Origin: Thiomicrorhabdus sp. | Lineage (GTDB): Bacteria; Pseudomonadota; Gammaproteobacteria; Thiomicrospirales; Thiomicrospiraceae | Reading direction: 5' to 3' | Length of the DNA: 11,422 bases | NCBI GenBank assembly: GCA_021648185.1 | Contig: JAKITH010000023.1 | Span: 1-11,422 of the forward strand | Part shown: piece by piece, positions 1 through 7,472 of the stretch | Layout of the letters: the number at the start of each line of letters is the position of its first letter | Position numbering within the stretch: position 1 is the stretch's first letter | Notes under the pieces: generated by a model | Database searches by the model: none | Seen by the model: the letters and a program-made list of their open reading frames with translations, nothing else | What the model was told of the DNA's origin: nothing | Made by a program: the position numbers and the translations under genes

Positions 1-69
1 TCCGGTTGTCTTTGCAATTTCTTGCGCTGCTTTAGCAGTTTCCTTTACAGCTTCAGTTTCTTCGCTCAT
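1..69 (-). CDS. 5' end of an unidentified gene, cut by the window edge
   Basis: Only the first 23 codons are visible, beginning MSEETEAVKETAKAAQEI. The ATG is the complement of 67-69 and is preceded by a good ribosome binding site (AGGA, complement of 77-80, 7 nt from the start), so this is very likely a true gene start. The visible N-terminus is charged, Ala/Lys/Glu-rich and probably helical, with no signal peptide or membrane segment. It is reminiscent of the starts of DUF4393 (Abi-alpha) proteins, but 23 residues cannot establish a family; this is recall, not a match. A large, possibly regulated upstream region (70-446) separates it from pgeF, which lies on the same strand, so it probably has its own promoter. 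Confidence 0.7.
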   Translation of the reverse strand, partial: MSEETEAVKETAKAAQEIAKTTG

Positions 70-139
70 ATTTCTTTCCTGAAATCTAACATTTAGTATA
101 AGGCATTATTGCCCGCCTATTCGTTCATGAAGCTATTTT

Positions 140-221
140 CTGTCAAATTGACAGGGGTTTCTAAAAACCGGTTGTTTTGACCTTATAACCTGTATTACAT
201 GAATAATCTGTCAATTTGACT
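140..221. promoter_or_regulatory. Pair of TGTCAA/TTGACA palindromes, candidate operators
   Basis: At 140-154 the sequence is CTGTCAAATTGACAG, a perfect inverted repeat with 7-bp arms around one central base. At 208-221 a near copy, CTGTCAATTTGACT, keeps the GTCAA/TTGAC core. The centres are about 68 bp apart. Two copies of one palindrome upstream of a gene start are typical of a dimeric repressor or activator site, for example a TetR-, GntR- or Xre-type regulator (inference). Each half-site is also a -35 consensus (TTGACA), so a bound protein would compete with RNA polymerase. The only downstream gene on the minus strand is the left-edge gene. Confidence 0.4.
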
Positions 222-404
222 TTATATTCGTATTATACGGATAATCTGTTATTAGTAGATTTACATCCAAAGGGGATTATTCATCACGCCCCATTCTACT
301 CAAAAAACCTCTTTATTGGTATAAATACGTCATTTATTACGTAGGCTATAAGACATGACTATAGTGGGTAATTAACGTATTAAGATTGAGTTAGGATTTA
401 TTGC

Positions 405-428
405 CCCCCCCCCTACCAAGGGAGGGAG
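405..428 (-). other. G/C-rich hairpin just after pgeF
   Basis: In the pgeF transcript, CUCCCUCCC (complement of 428-420), loop UUGGUA and GGGGGGGGG (complement of 413-405) can form a 9-bp stem with two G-U wobbles. It begins 18 nt after the pgeF stop. No U-run follows (the next bases are GCAAUAAAU), so it is not a canonical intrinsic terminator, but it could stabilise or define the 3' end. The stem does not form well on the opposite strand, where the wobbles become A-C mismatches. Confidence 0.4.
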
Positions 429-446
429 ACTAATATAATGGTCTAA

Positions 447-1235
447 TTAACTAGCTTCTTCTATCCAAATACAAGAGGCGATGCGGCCTGTTTTGCCTGA
501 ACGGCGATAAGAGTAGAATTGTTTGGATTGTGCATAGGTGCATAAGTCGCCACCAAACACTTGGGTAATGCCAAGATAATTGAGCTCTTGTCGCACGATT
601 CCGACCAAATCTGCGAGGTATTTTGGCTCATTTTCTTGTGTGTCTTGAGAGGTGATCTCGGTAAAAAACGTTTGATTGCTGGCGTCTTTTTTAACAAAGT
701 CATTGAGCACGTCTTTTCCCACTTCAAAATACGCGGCACTAATGGCGGGCCCTATCCAAACCAGTAACTCTTCTGCTTGTGTCTTAACGTGCTCTTTGGC
801 TAAGAACTCCCTAATGGTTTTGGTTACTATGCCTAAGTGCAAGCCTTTCCAACCGGCATGAATGGCCGCGACCAATGTGCCTTGTTTATTGGTGATTAAT
901 AAAGGCAAGCAGTCGGCTGTCATGATGATTGAGACACAACCTGTTTGAGTCGTCCAAGAGGCATCGGCGATAGGGGGGGGAGAAAAATTTTGAGCCGAAT
1001 TGTGACACAGCTCAATGGCAATATCGGTATGCTGTTGATCGAGCCAAGCAGGCTGGGAAGGAAGTTTTGCTTGTTGATACAGCCGCTGTCGGTTTTGCTC
1101 AACAAGGGTTGCATCATCGCCCACGTGCAATGCCAGATTAAAGGTGTCAAAGGGCGGTAAACTTACCCCCCCCTCTCTGGTTGTACACAACGCTTTAATT
1201 TGTTTAGGGGCGGGCCAGTTTGGGGTTATAAACAT
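447..1235 (-). CDS. pgeF: Peptidoglycan editing factor PgeF (YfiH, multicopper polyphenol oxidase/laccase-domain family)
   Basis: A 262-aa cytoplasmic protein of normal family length. Visible family motifs are TTREGGVS (18-25), QQHT (H69), TADCLP (C109), HAGWKG (H126), GPAI (162-165), C232, FYSYRR (240-245) and TGR (249-251). H69, C109 and H126 are the expected metal/active-site residues of the family. E. coli YfiH/PgeF prevents mis-incorporation of L-Ser into peptidoglycan precursors; relatives act on purine nucleosides. The gene follows rluD by 39 nt on the same strand, the conserved arrangement. The ATG at 1233-1235 has a weak ribosome binding site, so translation may depend on rluD read-through. 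Oddly, the frame contains two 8-base homopolymers: G22-G23-V24 is encoded across 1166-1173, and P86-P88 across 973-980. The latter is a proline stretch just before the conserved ADA segment. Confidence 0.93.
   Translation of the reverse strand: MFITPNWPAPKQIKALCTTREGGVSLPPFDTFNLALHVGDDATLVEQNRQRLYQQAKLPSQPAWLDQQHTDIAIELCHNSAQNFSPPPIADASWTTQTGCVSIIMTADCLPLLITNKQGTLVAAIHAGWKGLHLGIVTKTIREFLAKEHVKTQAEELLVWIGPAISAAYFEVGKDVLNDFVKKDASNQTFFTEITSQDTQENEPKYLADLVGIVRQELNYLGITQVFGGDLCTYAQSKQFYSYRRSGKTGRIASCIWIEEAS
973..991 (+). repeat. Poly-G/AGAAA motif, copy 1 (G8, inside pgeF)
   Basis: Plus-strand sequence GGGGGGGGAGAAAAATTTT. On the coding strand of pgeF it gives N-F-S-P-P-P, in a loop-like region just before the conserved ADA segment. 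The same G-run plus AGAAA flank recurs at 7473 and 11227. Confidence 0.6.
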
Positions 1236-1274
1236 GGTGATTGCTTACTTAGAGTAACTTTGCACGAAAGGGTC

Positions 1275-2318
1275 TCACTTAGGAATATCTTCATCGGTAA
1301 CCCATGCAACCTCTACGCCGTAGTCGTAATCAAAGCCATCGTTGCCTAACATTTTAGACTCATACGCTTCAATGTCTTCACGCAGCACATCAAGCAGTTC
1401 AAACATGTCGTCTGGAATTTCGGCTTTCCATTTCATTTTGCGCCCCGTAACAGGGTGTTCAAAACTTAGCGCACCGGCATGAAGCGCTTGGCGTTTGAAG
1501 TTACGTAGAAAACTGACAAATTCATCCATCATTCCTTTTGGAATTCTAAAACGTTTGCCATAGGTTTGATCGCCCGCCAAAGGATAACCCAATGAGGCCA
1601 TGTGTACTCGAATTTGATGGGTTCGTCCTGTTTCAAGCTTGACTCGAATACGAGAGTAATGTCTAAAACGCTCAAGCACTCGGTAGTGTGACACGGCTTC
1701 TTTACCCCCAAACTCTCGAATCGCCATTTTGGTTCGATCTTTTGGACTGCGACCAATCGGCTTATCCACGGTTCCACCAGCTGTCATTTGCCCGACAACA
1801 ACGGCATCGTAAATTCGTTCGACATCATGGCGTTGCAGTTGATCGACTAAATGCGTTTGGGCTGGAATGGTTTTGGCAACCACCATCAAGCCTGAGGTGT
1901 CTTTGTCTAGGCGATGCACAATGCCCGCACGCGGGACGTCTCTAAGCGATTCATCATGAAACAGCAGTGCATTCATAATGGTGCCGTCCGGGTTACCTGC
2001 GCCGGGGTGCACGACCATGCCAACGGGTTTATTGATGACCATTACGGCATCGTCTTCGTATACGATGTTTAATGGAATATCTTGTGCAACCGCGTTTAAG
2101 TCGCTCTCTATTTCAACCCGCAAGGCAACTTTTTCACCGCCTAATACGGTCTGTTTAGGGCTTTTCCAAACCTTACCTTCTAACGTGACATTGCCGTCTT
2201 TAATCCATTTTTGAATGCGACTTCTGGAGTAGTCTGGAAATAGAGAAACCAATGTAATGTCTAATCGGTCTCCCAATACCTCATGAGGAATGGTGGCTGT
2301 TAATGTATGTTTATCCAA
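1275..2318 (-). CDS. rluD: 23S rRNA pseudouridine synthase RluD
   Basis: A 347-aa protein closely resembling E. coli RluD, which makes pseudouridines 1911, 1915 and 1917 in helix 69 of 23S rRNA. An S4 RNA-binding domain (about 18-65, with the DYSRSRIQKWI segment) is followed by the RluA-type catalytic domain. The latter has NKPVGMVVHPG (96-106), the catalytic HRLDKDTSG loop (135-143, catalytic D138), and LETGRTHQIRVHMA near the C-terminus. The start is TTG (complement of 2316-2318): AAGG lies 8 nt upstream (complement of 2327-2330), and the next in-frame Met (93) would delete the S4 domain. It is divergent from bamD, sharing a 115-bp intergenic region, and leads the rluD-pgeF pair. A weak start codon in front of a good ribosome binding site may keep expression modest (inference). 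Confidence 0.96.
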   Translation of the reverse strand: MDKHTLTATIPHEVLGDRLDITLVSLFPDYSRSRIQKWIKDGNVTLEGKVWKSPKQTVLGGEKVALRVEIESDLNAVAQDIPLNIVYEDDAVMVINKPVGMVVHPGAGNPDGTIMNALLFHDESLRDVPRAGIVHRLDKDTSGLMVVAKTIPAQTHLVDQLQRHDVERIYDAVVVGQMTAGGTVDKPIGRSPKDRTKMAIREFGGKEAVSHYRVLERFRHYSRIRVKLETGRTHQIRVHMASLGYPLAGDQTYGKRFRIPKGMMDEFVSFLRNFKRQALHAGALSFEHPVTGRKMKWKAEIPDDMFELLDVLREDIEAYESKMLGNDGFDYDYGVEVAWVTDEDIPK

Positions 2319-2433
2319 TGAAATAACCTTAATTTATAATACTCGGTGCATGGCTTTAAATGCGAATTTGAGGAGTTTGAAATATGATACAATCGTATCA
2401 ATTTTTATTAATGTATATTGTATCCTAAGAACC
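2319..2433. promoter_or_regulatory. Divergent rluD/bamD promoter region with inverted repeats
   Basis: This AT-rich spacer must carry promoters for both genes. On the minus strand, TATTATAAA (complement of about 2334-2342) is a -10-like element for rluD. On the plus strand, TACAAT (2388-2393) is -10-like for bamD; neither has a clear -35. Two overlapping inverted repeats are present: TGATAC/GTATCA (2385-2390 and 2395-2400, 4-nt spacer), and the perfect 8-bp GATACAAT/ATTGTATC (2386-2393 and 2417-2424, 23-nt spacer). They could be an operator or a leader hairpin in bamD mRNA; the function is unknown. Confidence 0.4.
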
Positions 2434-3273
2434 ATGAAAAAAACGCTATTATCTGCACTCATCATTGCGGCCTTAAGTTTACAAGGCTGCTCTTCCATTA
2501 CCTCATTAGTGGCCAAAGAGGATTCTGAAAAAACGGTTGAGGAGTTCTATCAATCCGCGACCACTGCGTTTAAAGCCGGCATGTGGGATACGGCCATTAA
2601 GGAGTATGAGAAACTTAAATCTTTTTACCCTTATGGAAAGTACACAGAACAAAGCTATACCGAGCTGGCGTATGCCTACTATCGTTACAGCGAACCTGAA
2701 TCGGCGATTAGAGAGTTGGATGAGTTTATGCGACTTTTCCCCAAACACCCTAATATTGATTACGCCTTATACTTAAAAGCACTTGCCGCCGATTCTGTTA
2801 ATAAAAGCTGGTTGGATAAATTTGTAACCGACCCTGCCAATCGAGATACCAAATCTGCATTACGTGCTTTTCAATACTATAACGAACTGGTCAACCGCTT
2901 TCCAAGCAGTCGCTATACCGCAGAAGCCAGTAAACGCCTGATTGTTCTTAAAAATCAAATGGCGCGTCATGAATTGCTTGTTGCTCAGTTTTATTTTGAT
3001 AAGCAGGCCTATTTAGCCGCTGCAAATCGTGCAAATTATATTTTAAAAAACTACCCTCAATCTGTGGTGACCTTAGACAGCCTGAAATTGCTTGAACAAG
3101 CATACCAAAAACTGGAAATGCCTGAAATTGCACAAAACGTAAAAAGCGTCATTGCATTAAACCAAACGCGACTGCAACCGACTCTGGAAGCGGCAAAACA
3201 AAAGCAGTTAGAAAATCAACAAAAAGGCTGGTGGGAAAAAACCACCGACTTCTTTGATGGGATTACACAATAA
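2434..3273 (+). CDS. bamD: Outer membrane assembly lipoprotein BamD
   Basis: A 279-aa lipoprotein of the BAM complex, which folds beta-barrel proteins into the outer membrane; BamD binds BamA and recognises substrate signals. The start at 2434 is chosen because it gives a textbook lipoprotein signal: MKKT, a hydrophobic core, then LQGC with lipidated C19 and Ser at +2, which favours outer-membrane sorting. The open frame extends upstream to 2290, but that would overlap rluD and bury the signal. TPR-like helical repeats fill about 34-245, for example AFKAGMWDTAIKEYEKL and AYAYYRYSEPESAIRELDEF. The protein is about 30 residues longer than E. coli BamD, with a charged C-terminal tail (250-279). 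The divergent rluD-pgeF neighbours are the conserved gammaproteobacterial context. Confidence 0.95.
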   Translation: MKKTLLSALIIAALSLQGCSSITSLVAKEDSEKTVEEFYQSATTAFKAGMWDTAIKEYEKLKSFYPYGKYTEQSYTELAYAYYRYSEPESAIRELDEFMRLFPKHPNIDYALYLKALAADSVNKSWLDKFVTDPANRDTKSALRAFQYYNELVNRFPSSRYTAEASKRLIVLKNQMARHELLVAQFYFDKQAYLAAANRANYILKNYPQSVVTLDSLKLLEQAYQKLEMPEIAQNVKSVIALNQTRLQPTLEAAKQKQLENQQKGWWEKTTDFFDGITQ

Positions 3274-3326
3274 TATTAAGACCATTCGTAACAACTCAGC
3301 GAGTAGTTAATATATAAAGAGAGACG

Positions 3327-4955
3327 TTACTCTGAATAACCACTGGTAATGGGGTAACGTCGATCTCGCCCAAACGCTCTATGCGTAATTTTTACGCCTG
3401 GAGCGGCTTGACGGCGCTTGTATTCATTGCGATCAATCATCTTAATCACTCTGCGAACCTCATGCTCAGGAAACCCTAATGCACAAATTTGTTCTGGGGT
3501 TTGATCGTGTTTTACGTAGGCTTTAATAATGGCATCCAGCCTATCGTAATCGGGTAATGAATCTTGATCGACTTGGTCGGGACGCAATTCTGCCGAGGGC
3601 GCTCGGGTAATCACCCGCTCTGGAATCACTGGCGACAGTGAATTTCGATACTCAGCCAAACGATATACCAAGGTTTTTGGCACATCTTTTAACGGTGAAA
3701 ACCCGCCGACCATGTCGCCATATAGGGTGGAATACCCTACCGCAACTTCACTTTTATTGCTGGTGGCCAGTACCATTTTTCCGGTTTTATTCGAGATGGC
3801 CATTAACATCGTGCCACGAATTCGTGCCTGCAAGTTCTCTTCTGTTACATCGGGCTCTAGCCCTGAAAACCGCGAAGATAACGCTTTTTCAAACGCTAAA
3901 TATGTCTCTTCAATTGGAATTGACTGATACGTTACCTTTAAAATATTGGCTTGCTCTGCGGCATCTTCTTTACTGATGTCTGCGGTATAGCGAAACGGCA
4001 TCATCACCGCTTCGACATTGTCAGCGCCCAACGCATCGACTGCAATCGCTAAGGTAAGCGCGGAGTCGATGCCCCCCGATAACCCAATGAGTACCCCTGA
4101 AAAACCATTTTTAGCCACGTAATCTTTTACGCCCATGATTAACGCTTGGTACACCCGCGCTTCATCCTCATACAACTGGGCAATATCCCCTTGCTGCATC
4201 TCAACGGTTTTTGCTTGTTTAATCAACCTAACGGCGGATAAAGACGGGACAAACTCTGGGCTTTGGACACAGACTTGGCCTTGCGTGTTCATGGCAAATG
4301 AACCGCCATCAAACACTAACTCATCTTGCCCGCCTACTTGGTTAATGTAAATTACGGGTAAGCCTACTTCATCCACTCGCCGCTGAATCATACTGAGACG
4401 ATCTTGATGTTTTTCGGCTGAAAAAGGGGAGTCATTTAACGATAAAATCACCTCTGCCCCAGCATCCTTGGCTTGAGCCGCGGGCGAAATTTTCCAAATA
4501 TCTTCACAAATCAACAACCCAAAACAAATGCCTTTGTACTCCACAACACAAGGACGATCTCCTGCGACAAAATAGCGTTGTTCGTCAAACACACTGTAAT
4601 TGGGCAGATGTTGCTTCATGTAGCTGGCTTGAATCATGCCATCTTCAATCCAAGCGGCCATATTAAAGCATTCGCCTAGAGCGTCCTTCATAGGATAACC
4701 CACCACACACACTACATCGGTCACCTGTTCACAAATGGCCGATAGTGCTTGATCAACTTGCAAATACAGTCCGTCTCTTAATAATAAGTCTTCGGGTGGA
4801 TAGCCTGTCACGGTCATTTCAGGAAACACCACAATATCCGCACTGCTGTTACGCTTGGCCTCATGACATGCCTGCACAATTCGTGTGACGTTCCCCGCAA
4901 TATCCCCCACGACAGGATCAATTTGAGCCATCACGACCGTTACCTGCTGTGTCAT
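3327..4955 (-). CDS. nadE: Glutamine-dependent NAD+ synthetase
   Basis: A 542-aa two-domain enzyme catalysing the last step of NAD synthesis: deamido-NAD+ + ATP + Gln to NAD+. The N-terminal nitrilase-type glutaminase (about 1-250) shows the Glu-Lys-Cys triad: E46 in FPEMTVTGYPPEDLL, K114 in YMKQHLPNY and C150 in LLICEDIW. The C-terminal synthetase (about 265-542) has the ATP-pyrophosphatase loop SGGIDS (293-298), then ATSNKSEVAVGYSTLYGD and the C-terminal KRRQAAPGVKI segment. It is full length with no missing catalytic residue. The ATG (4953-4955) lies 1 nt after the sucD stop, so translation is probably coupled. As it carries its own glutaminase domain, it need not rely on free ammonia, unlike the short NadE of E. 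coli. It converges with bamD, 53 nt away. Confidence 0.96.
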   Translation of the reverse strand: MTQQVTVVMAQIDPVVGDIAGNVTRIVQACHEAKRNSSADIVVFPEMTVTGYPPEDLLLRDGLYLQVDQALSAICEQVTDVVCVVGYPMKDALGECFNMAAWIEDGMIQASYMKQHLPNYSVFDEQRYFVAGDRPCVVEYKGICFGLLICEDIWKISPAAQAKDAGAEVILSLNDSPFSAEKHQDRLSMIQRRVDEVGLPVIYINQVGGQDELVFDGGSFAMNTQGQVCVQSPEFVPSLSAVRLIKQAKTVEMQQGDIAQLYEDEARVYQALIMGVKDYVAKNGFSGVLIGLSGGIDSALTLAIAVDALGADNVEAVMMPFRYTADISKEDAAEQANILKVTYQSIPIEETYLAFEKALSSRFSGLEPDVTEENLQARIRGTMLMAISNKTGKMVLATSNKSEVAVGYSTLYGDMVGGFSPLKDVPKTLVYRLAEYRNSLSPVIPERVITRAPSAELRPDQVDQDSLPDYDRLDAIIKAYVKHDQTPEQICALGFPEHEVRRVIKMIDRNEYKRRQAAPGVKITHRAFGRDRRYPITSGYSE

Positions 4956-4956
4956 A

Positions 4957-5838
4957 TTAAGAGAGTGCCTTTAACATCGCATCACCCAACTCGGCTGGGG
5001 ATGGAACCACCGTTACGCCCGCCGATTTAAGCGCAGCAAACTTGGCTTCAGCGGTGCCTTTTCCGCCACTGACAATCGCACCCGCGTGCCCCATGCGTTT
5101 ACCTGCTGGCGCGGTAACCCCAGCAATGTAAGCCACAACGGGTTTGGTAACGTGTGCTTTAATAAATTCGGCGGCATCCTCTTCCGATTGTCCGCCAATT
5201 TCGCCCACCATAATAATCCCTTCGGTTTGCGGATCATTCTGGAACAGCTCTAAACAATCAATAAAGTTCATTCCTTGAATCGGGTCTCCCCCAATGCCTA
5301 CGCAGGTCGATTGACCTAAGCCATTTTGGGTCGTTTGGTGTACCGCTTCATAGGTCAAGGTACCTGAACGAGAGACCACGCCCACTTTACCCACTAAGTG
5401 AATGTGACCCGGCATGATGCCAATTTTACAGCCATCGTTATTGTCTCCAGGCGTAATGACACCCGGACAGTTGGGCCCAATCAAATACGCGTCTGACTTT
5501 TCAAGCACCGCACGCACTTTCAACATCTCTGCAACGGGAATGCCTTCGGTAATGCAGGTAATGACCTTAATGCCCGACATAATCGCTTCGATAATAGAAT
5601 CGGCGGCAAAGGCAGGTGGCACATAAATCATCGAGGCTTCCGCCCCCGTTTGTTCAACGGCTTCTTTAACGGTATTAAAAACGGGAAGTCCTAAATGGGT
5701 TTGTCCGCCTTTACCTGGGGTAACGCCGCCCACCATTTTCGTCCCGTAAGCGATCGCTTGCTCGGAGTGAAAAGAGCCTTGCTTTCCGGTAAACCCTTGG
5801 CAAATCACTTTTGTATTGTGGTTAATTAAAATACTCAT
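4957..5838 (-). CDS. sucD: Succinyl-CoA synthetase (ligase) alpha subunit
   Basis: A 293-aa subunit, very similar to E. coli SucD. It forms the phosphohistidine intermediate and binds CoA in the TCA-cycle reaction succinyl-CoA + NDP + Pi = succinate + CoA + NTP. The CoA-binding Rossmann segment GFTGKQG is at 15-21, GPNCPG at 121-126, and the active-site histidine is H251 in [12 protein letters not shown]. Relative to E. coli there is a short insertion at [11 protein letters not shown] (about 130-140), where the family usually has PGECKIG. The ATG (5836-5838) starts 1 nt after the sucC stop, with AGGA 10 nt upstream (complement of 5849-5852) inside the end of sucC. The middle gene of the sucC-sucD-nadE operon. 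Confidence 0.97.
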   Translation of the reverse strand: MSILINHNTKVICQGFTGKQGSFHSEQAIAYGTKMVGGVTPGKGGQTHLGLPVFNTVKEAVEQTGAEASMIYVPPAFAADSIIEAIMSGIKVITCITEGIPVAEMLKVRAVLEKSDAYLIGPNCPGVITPGDNNDGCKIGIMPGHIHLVGKVGVVSRSGTLTYEAVHQTTQNGLGQSTCVGIGGDPIQGMNFIDCLELFQNDPQTEGIIMVGEIGGQSEEDAAEFIKAHVTKPVVAYIAGVTAPAGKRMGHAGAIVSGGKGTAEAKFAALKSAGVTVVPSPAELGDAMLKALS

Positions 5839-5839
5839 T

Positions 5840-7006
5840 CTATTTATTTCCTGCTACTTCAACCGCTTTGGCTGCCGCGTCTGCTAATCCATCGGCCGTG
5901 ATAATACTTAAACCACTTTGTGCGAGTTTTTCTCGCCCTAATTCAACATTGGTGCCTTCTAAACGCACCACCACTGGAATGGTTAATCCAACCTCTTGCA
6001 CGGCTTTAATAATGCCTTCGGCAATCAAATCACAACGTACAATGCCGCCAAAAATATTGACTAAAATCGACTTAACCTCAGAAGAGGATAAAATCAATTT
6101 AAACGCTTCGGACACTCGCTCTGGCGTTGCTCCCCCACCCACATCCAAAAAGTTAGCGGGTTCACCTCCATTTAGTTTAATTAGATCCATGGTGGCCATC
6201 GCCAACCCAGCGCCATTTACCATGCAACCAATATCGCCGTCCAATGCAATGTAATTTAACGCGTGTTGCGAGGCTTTTGCCTCACGCTGATCTTCTTGCG
6301 AATAATCACGCATTTTAACTAAATCTGGCTGGCGAAACAGCGCATTGGAGTCAATATTGACTTTGCCATCCAGTGCAATCAGTTGGTTATCTGCGGTACG
6401 CACCAATGGATTAATTTCAAGCTGGGAGATGTCTTTATCCAAGGTTAATTGGTAAAACTGCTTCATTAACACGCCAATCTGTTTAAACGCAGCGCCTTTT
6501 AAACCCAGTGCAAAGCCAACTTCTCGGCACTGATAAGGCATTACGCCAACCGTGGGATCGATATGAATTGATAGAATTTTTTCAGGGGTCTCTTCCGCCA
6601 CTGCTTCAATGTCCATGCCTCCCTCAGAAGAGATCACAAAGGTATGCGTGCTGGTCACTCGATCGACCAGCAGGCTTAAATACAGCTCCTCTTCAATCGC
6701 TAAGGTCTCTTCAATTAAGAGGCTATTAATGGGCAGGGCTTTGCCAGCCGTTTGAATGGTCACTAATGAACTGCCCAGTAATTCACTTGCGACTTGATGG
6801 GCTTCTTGTGGGGTCTTTACTAATTTTACCCCCCCGGCTTTGCCACGCGCACCCGCATGAACTTGCGCTTTGACCACCCAACCATTACTATTAATGCGAT
6901 TGAGTGCGGCATCCAATTCACTTAACTCGGTGATTAAAACCCCTTTAGGAACGCCAATACCGTACTCGGAAAAAAGCGCTTTAGACTGGTACTCATGTAA
7001 ATTCAT
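5840..7006 (-). CDS. sucC: Succinyl-CoA synthetase (ligase) beta subunit, ADP-forming type
   Basis: A 388-aa subunit, exactly the E. coli SucC length, starting MNLHEYQSK. The ATG at 7004-7006 is chosen over an in-frame TTG at 7060, because the family N-terminus begins precisely here and GGAG lies 12 nt upstream. An ATP-grasp nucleotide-binding domain (about 1-235) contains [18 protein letters not shown] and EINPLV. The C-terminal CoA-ligase domain has [19 protein letters not shown] and [11 protein letters not shown]. It pairs with SucD as an alpha-beta unit in the cytoplasm. First gene of the operon; no sucA/sucB (2-oxoglutarate dehydrogenase) lies next to it, unlike E. coli. Residues G58-G59-V60 are encoded across a 7-base G tract (6829-6835). 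Confidence 0.97.
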   Translation of the reverse strand: MNLHEYQSKALFSEYGIGVPKGVLITELSELDAALNRINSNGWVVKAQVHAGARGKAGGVKLVKTPQEAHQVASELLGSSLVTIQTAGKALPINSLLIEETLAIEEELYLSLLVDRVTSTHTFVISSEGGMDIEAVAEETPEKILSIHIDPTVGVMPYQCREVGFALGLKGAAFKQIGVLMKQFYQLTLDKDISQLEINPLVRTADNQLIALDGKVNIDSNALFRQPDLVKMRDYSQEDQREAKASQHALNYIALDGDIGCMVNGAGLAMATMDLIKLNGGEPANFLDVGGGATPERVSEAFKLILSSSEVKSILVNIFGGIVRCDLIAEGIIKAVQEVGLTIPVVVRLEGTNVELGREKLAQSGLSIITADGLADAAAKAVEVAGNK

Positions 7007-7069
7007 GTAACGAAATGTCTCCAAATAGTCTCTAAAATGCGGGACAATAGTCACACACAAAACATTGTT

Positions 7070-7113
7070 AGTTTTTTAAAGAGGCCTATGATTAACCCCT
7101 CTTAATAAAGAGG
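7070..7113 (-). promoter_or_regulatory. Mutually exclusive hairpins in the sucC leader
   Basis: Reading toward sucC, CCTCTT (complement of 7108-7113) pairs with AAGAGG (complement of 7098-7103) across a 4-nt AT loop. The same AAGAGG can instead pair with a second CCTCTT (complement of 7079-7084). Two alternative stems sharing one arm, about 65-110 nt before the start codon, look like an attenuator or RNA switch, but neither stem is followed by a U-run. A TACAAT hexamer (complement of 7139-7144) is a possible -10 upstream, without a good -35. Confidence 0.3.
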
Positions 7114-7193
7114 ACTTTTAAGCTAAATTAAACGCGCTATTGTATGATTTTTAGAGAAAAATTGCATTACTATTTTAAATAACGAGAACCTCT

Positions 7194-7463
7194 ATGAGAG
7201 CCATTATTTTTTTACTTTTTGTCATTTTAGTCTTTTTAGTGATTCGCTTTACCCTCAATCGAATCATCGAAATTCGCGCCAAGAACCCGCCGCCAAAACA
7301 AAACGAAACACAACCTGAAGGTGCGATTGAAAGTGAAGCGATGGTGCAATGTGCTTTATGCGGCGTACACTTGCCACAATCCATCGCTTATTTTGATGGC
7401 AAAGATACCTTTTGCAGTGAAGGACACATGCAGGAATTTCAAAATAAGGATGCTGAACGTTAA
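7194..7463 (+). CDS. Small membrane-anchored Cys-rich protein (PP0621-like)
   Basis: An 89-aa protein. Residues 3-21 form a single N-terminal membrane helix, followed by a Pro/Gln/Glu-rich linker (about 30-48). A C-terminal metal-site-like module has C53-x2-C56, then C74-x3-H78 in MVQCALCGVHLP and FCSEGHMQEF. The pattern and length match the uncharacterised PP0621 family of gammaproteobacteria, named after a Pseudomonas putida gene. The Cys/His set probably binds zinc (inference), and the module would face the cytoplasm if the positive residues after the helix (R23, R28, K30) follow the positive-inside rule. The function is unknown. It is divergent from sucC (187-bp spacer) and convergent with fkpB, with a G11 tract in the 31-nt gap between them. 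Confidence 0.85.
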   Translation: MRAIIFLLFVILVFLVIRFTLNRIIEIRAKNPPPKQNETQPEGAIESEAMVQCALCGVHLPQSIAYFDGKDTFCSEGHMQEFQNKDAER

Positions 7464-7472
7464 TAAAATTGA

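Larger units (their letters stand above)
70..446. other. 377-bp gene-free region upstream of the left-edge gene
   Basis: No convincing gene is present on either strand. The region holds paired palindromes at 140-154 and 208-221, a 9-bp direct repeat ATAATCTGT (203-211 and 241-249), a C10 tract at 404-413 and a G/C hairpin at 405-428. For the left-edge gene, a TATACT -10-like hexamer is seen on the minus strand around 96-101, without a good -35. On the plus strand, TTGACT (216-221) and GATAAT (240-245) with an 18-bp spacer form a plausible sigma70 promoter, but nothing recognisable lies downstream of it before pgeF. A short untranslated RNA is possible but unsupported. Confidence 0.6.

Noticed and set aside
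216..440. Small RNA or gene driven by plus-strand promoter-like sequences (TTGACT/GATAAT, and an extended -10 at 317-325)
   Set aside because: No open frame longer than a few codons, no recognisable RNA structure and no terminator on this strand; kept only as a note.
2290..2433. Longer N-terminus for BamD beginning at 2290
   Set aside because: It would overlap rluD and place 48 extra residues before a perfect lipoprotein signal peptide; the start at 2434 fits the family.
3274..3326. Bidirectional intrinsic terminator between bamD and nadE
   Set aside because: No stable GC stem followed by a U-run is present on either strand in the 53-nt gap.
7007..7060. Upstream TTG start for sucC at 7060
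   Set aside because: The family N-terminus MNLHEYQ begins exactly at 7006 and gives the standard 388-aa length; the 18 extra residues show no similarity to SucC.
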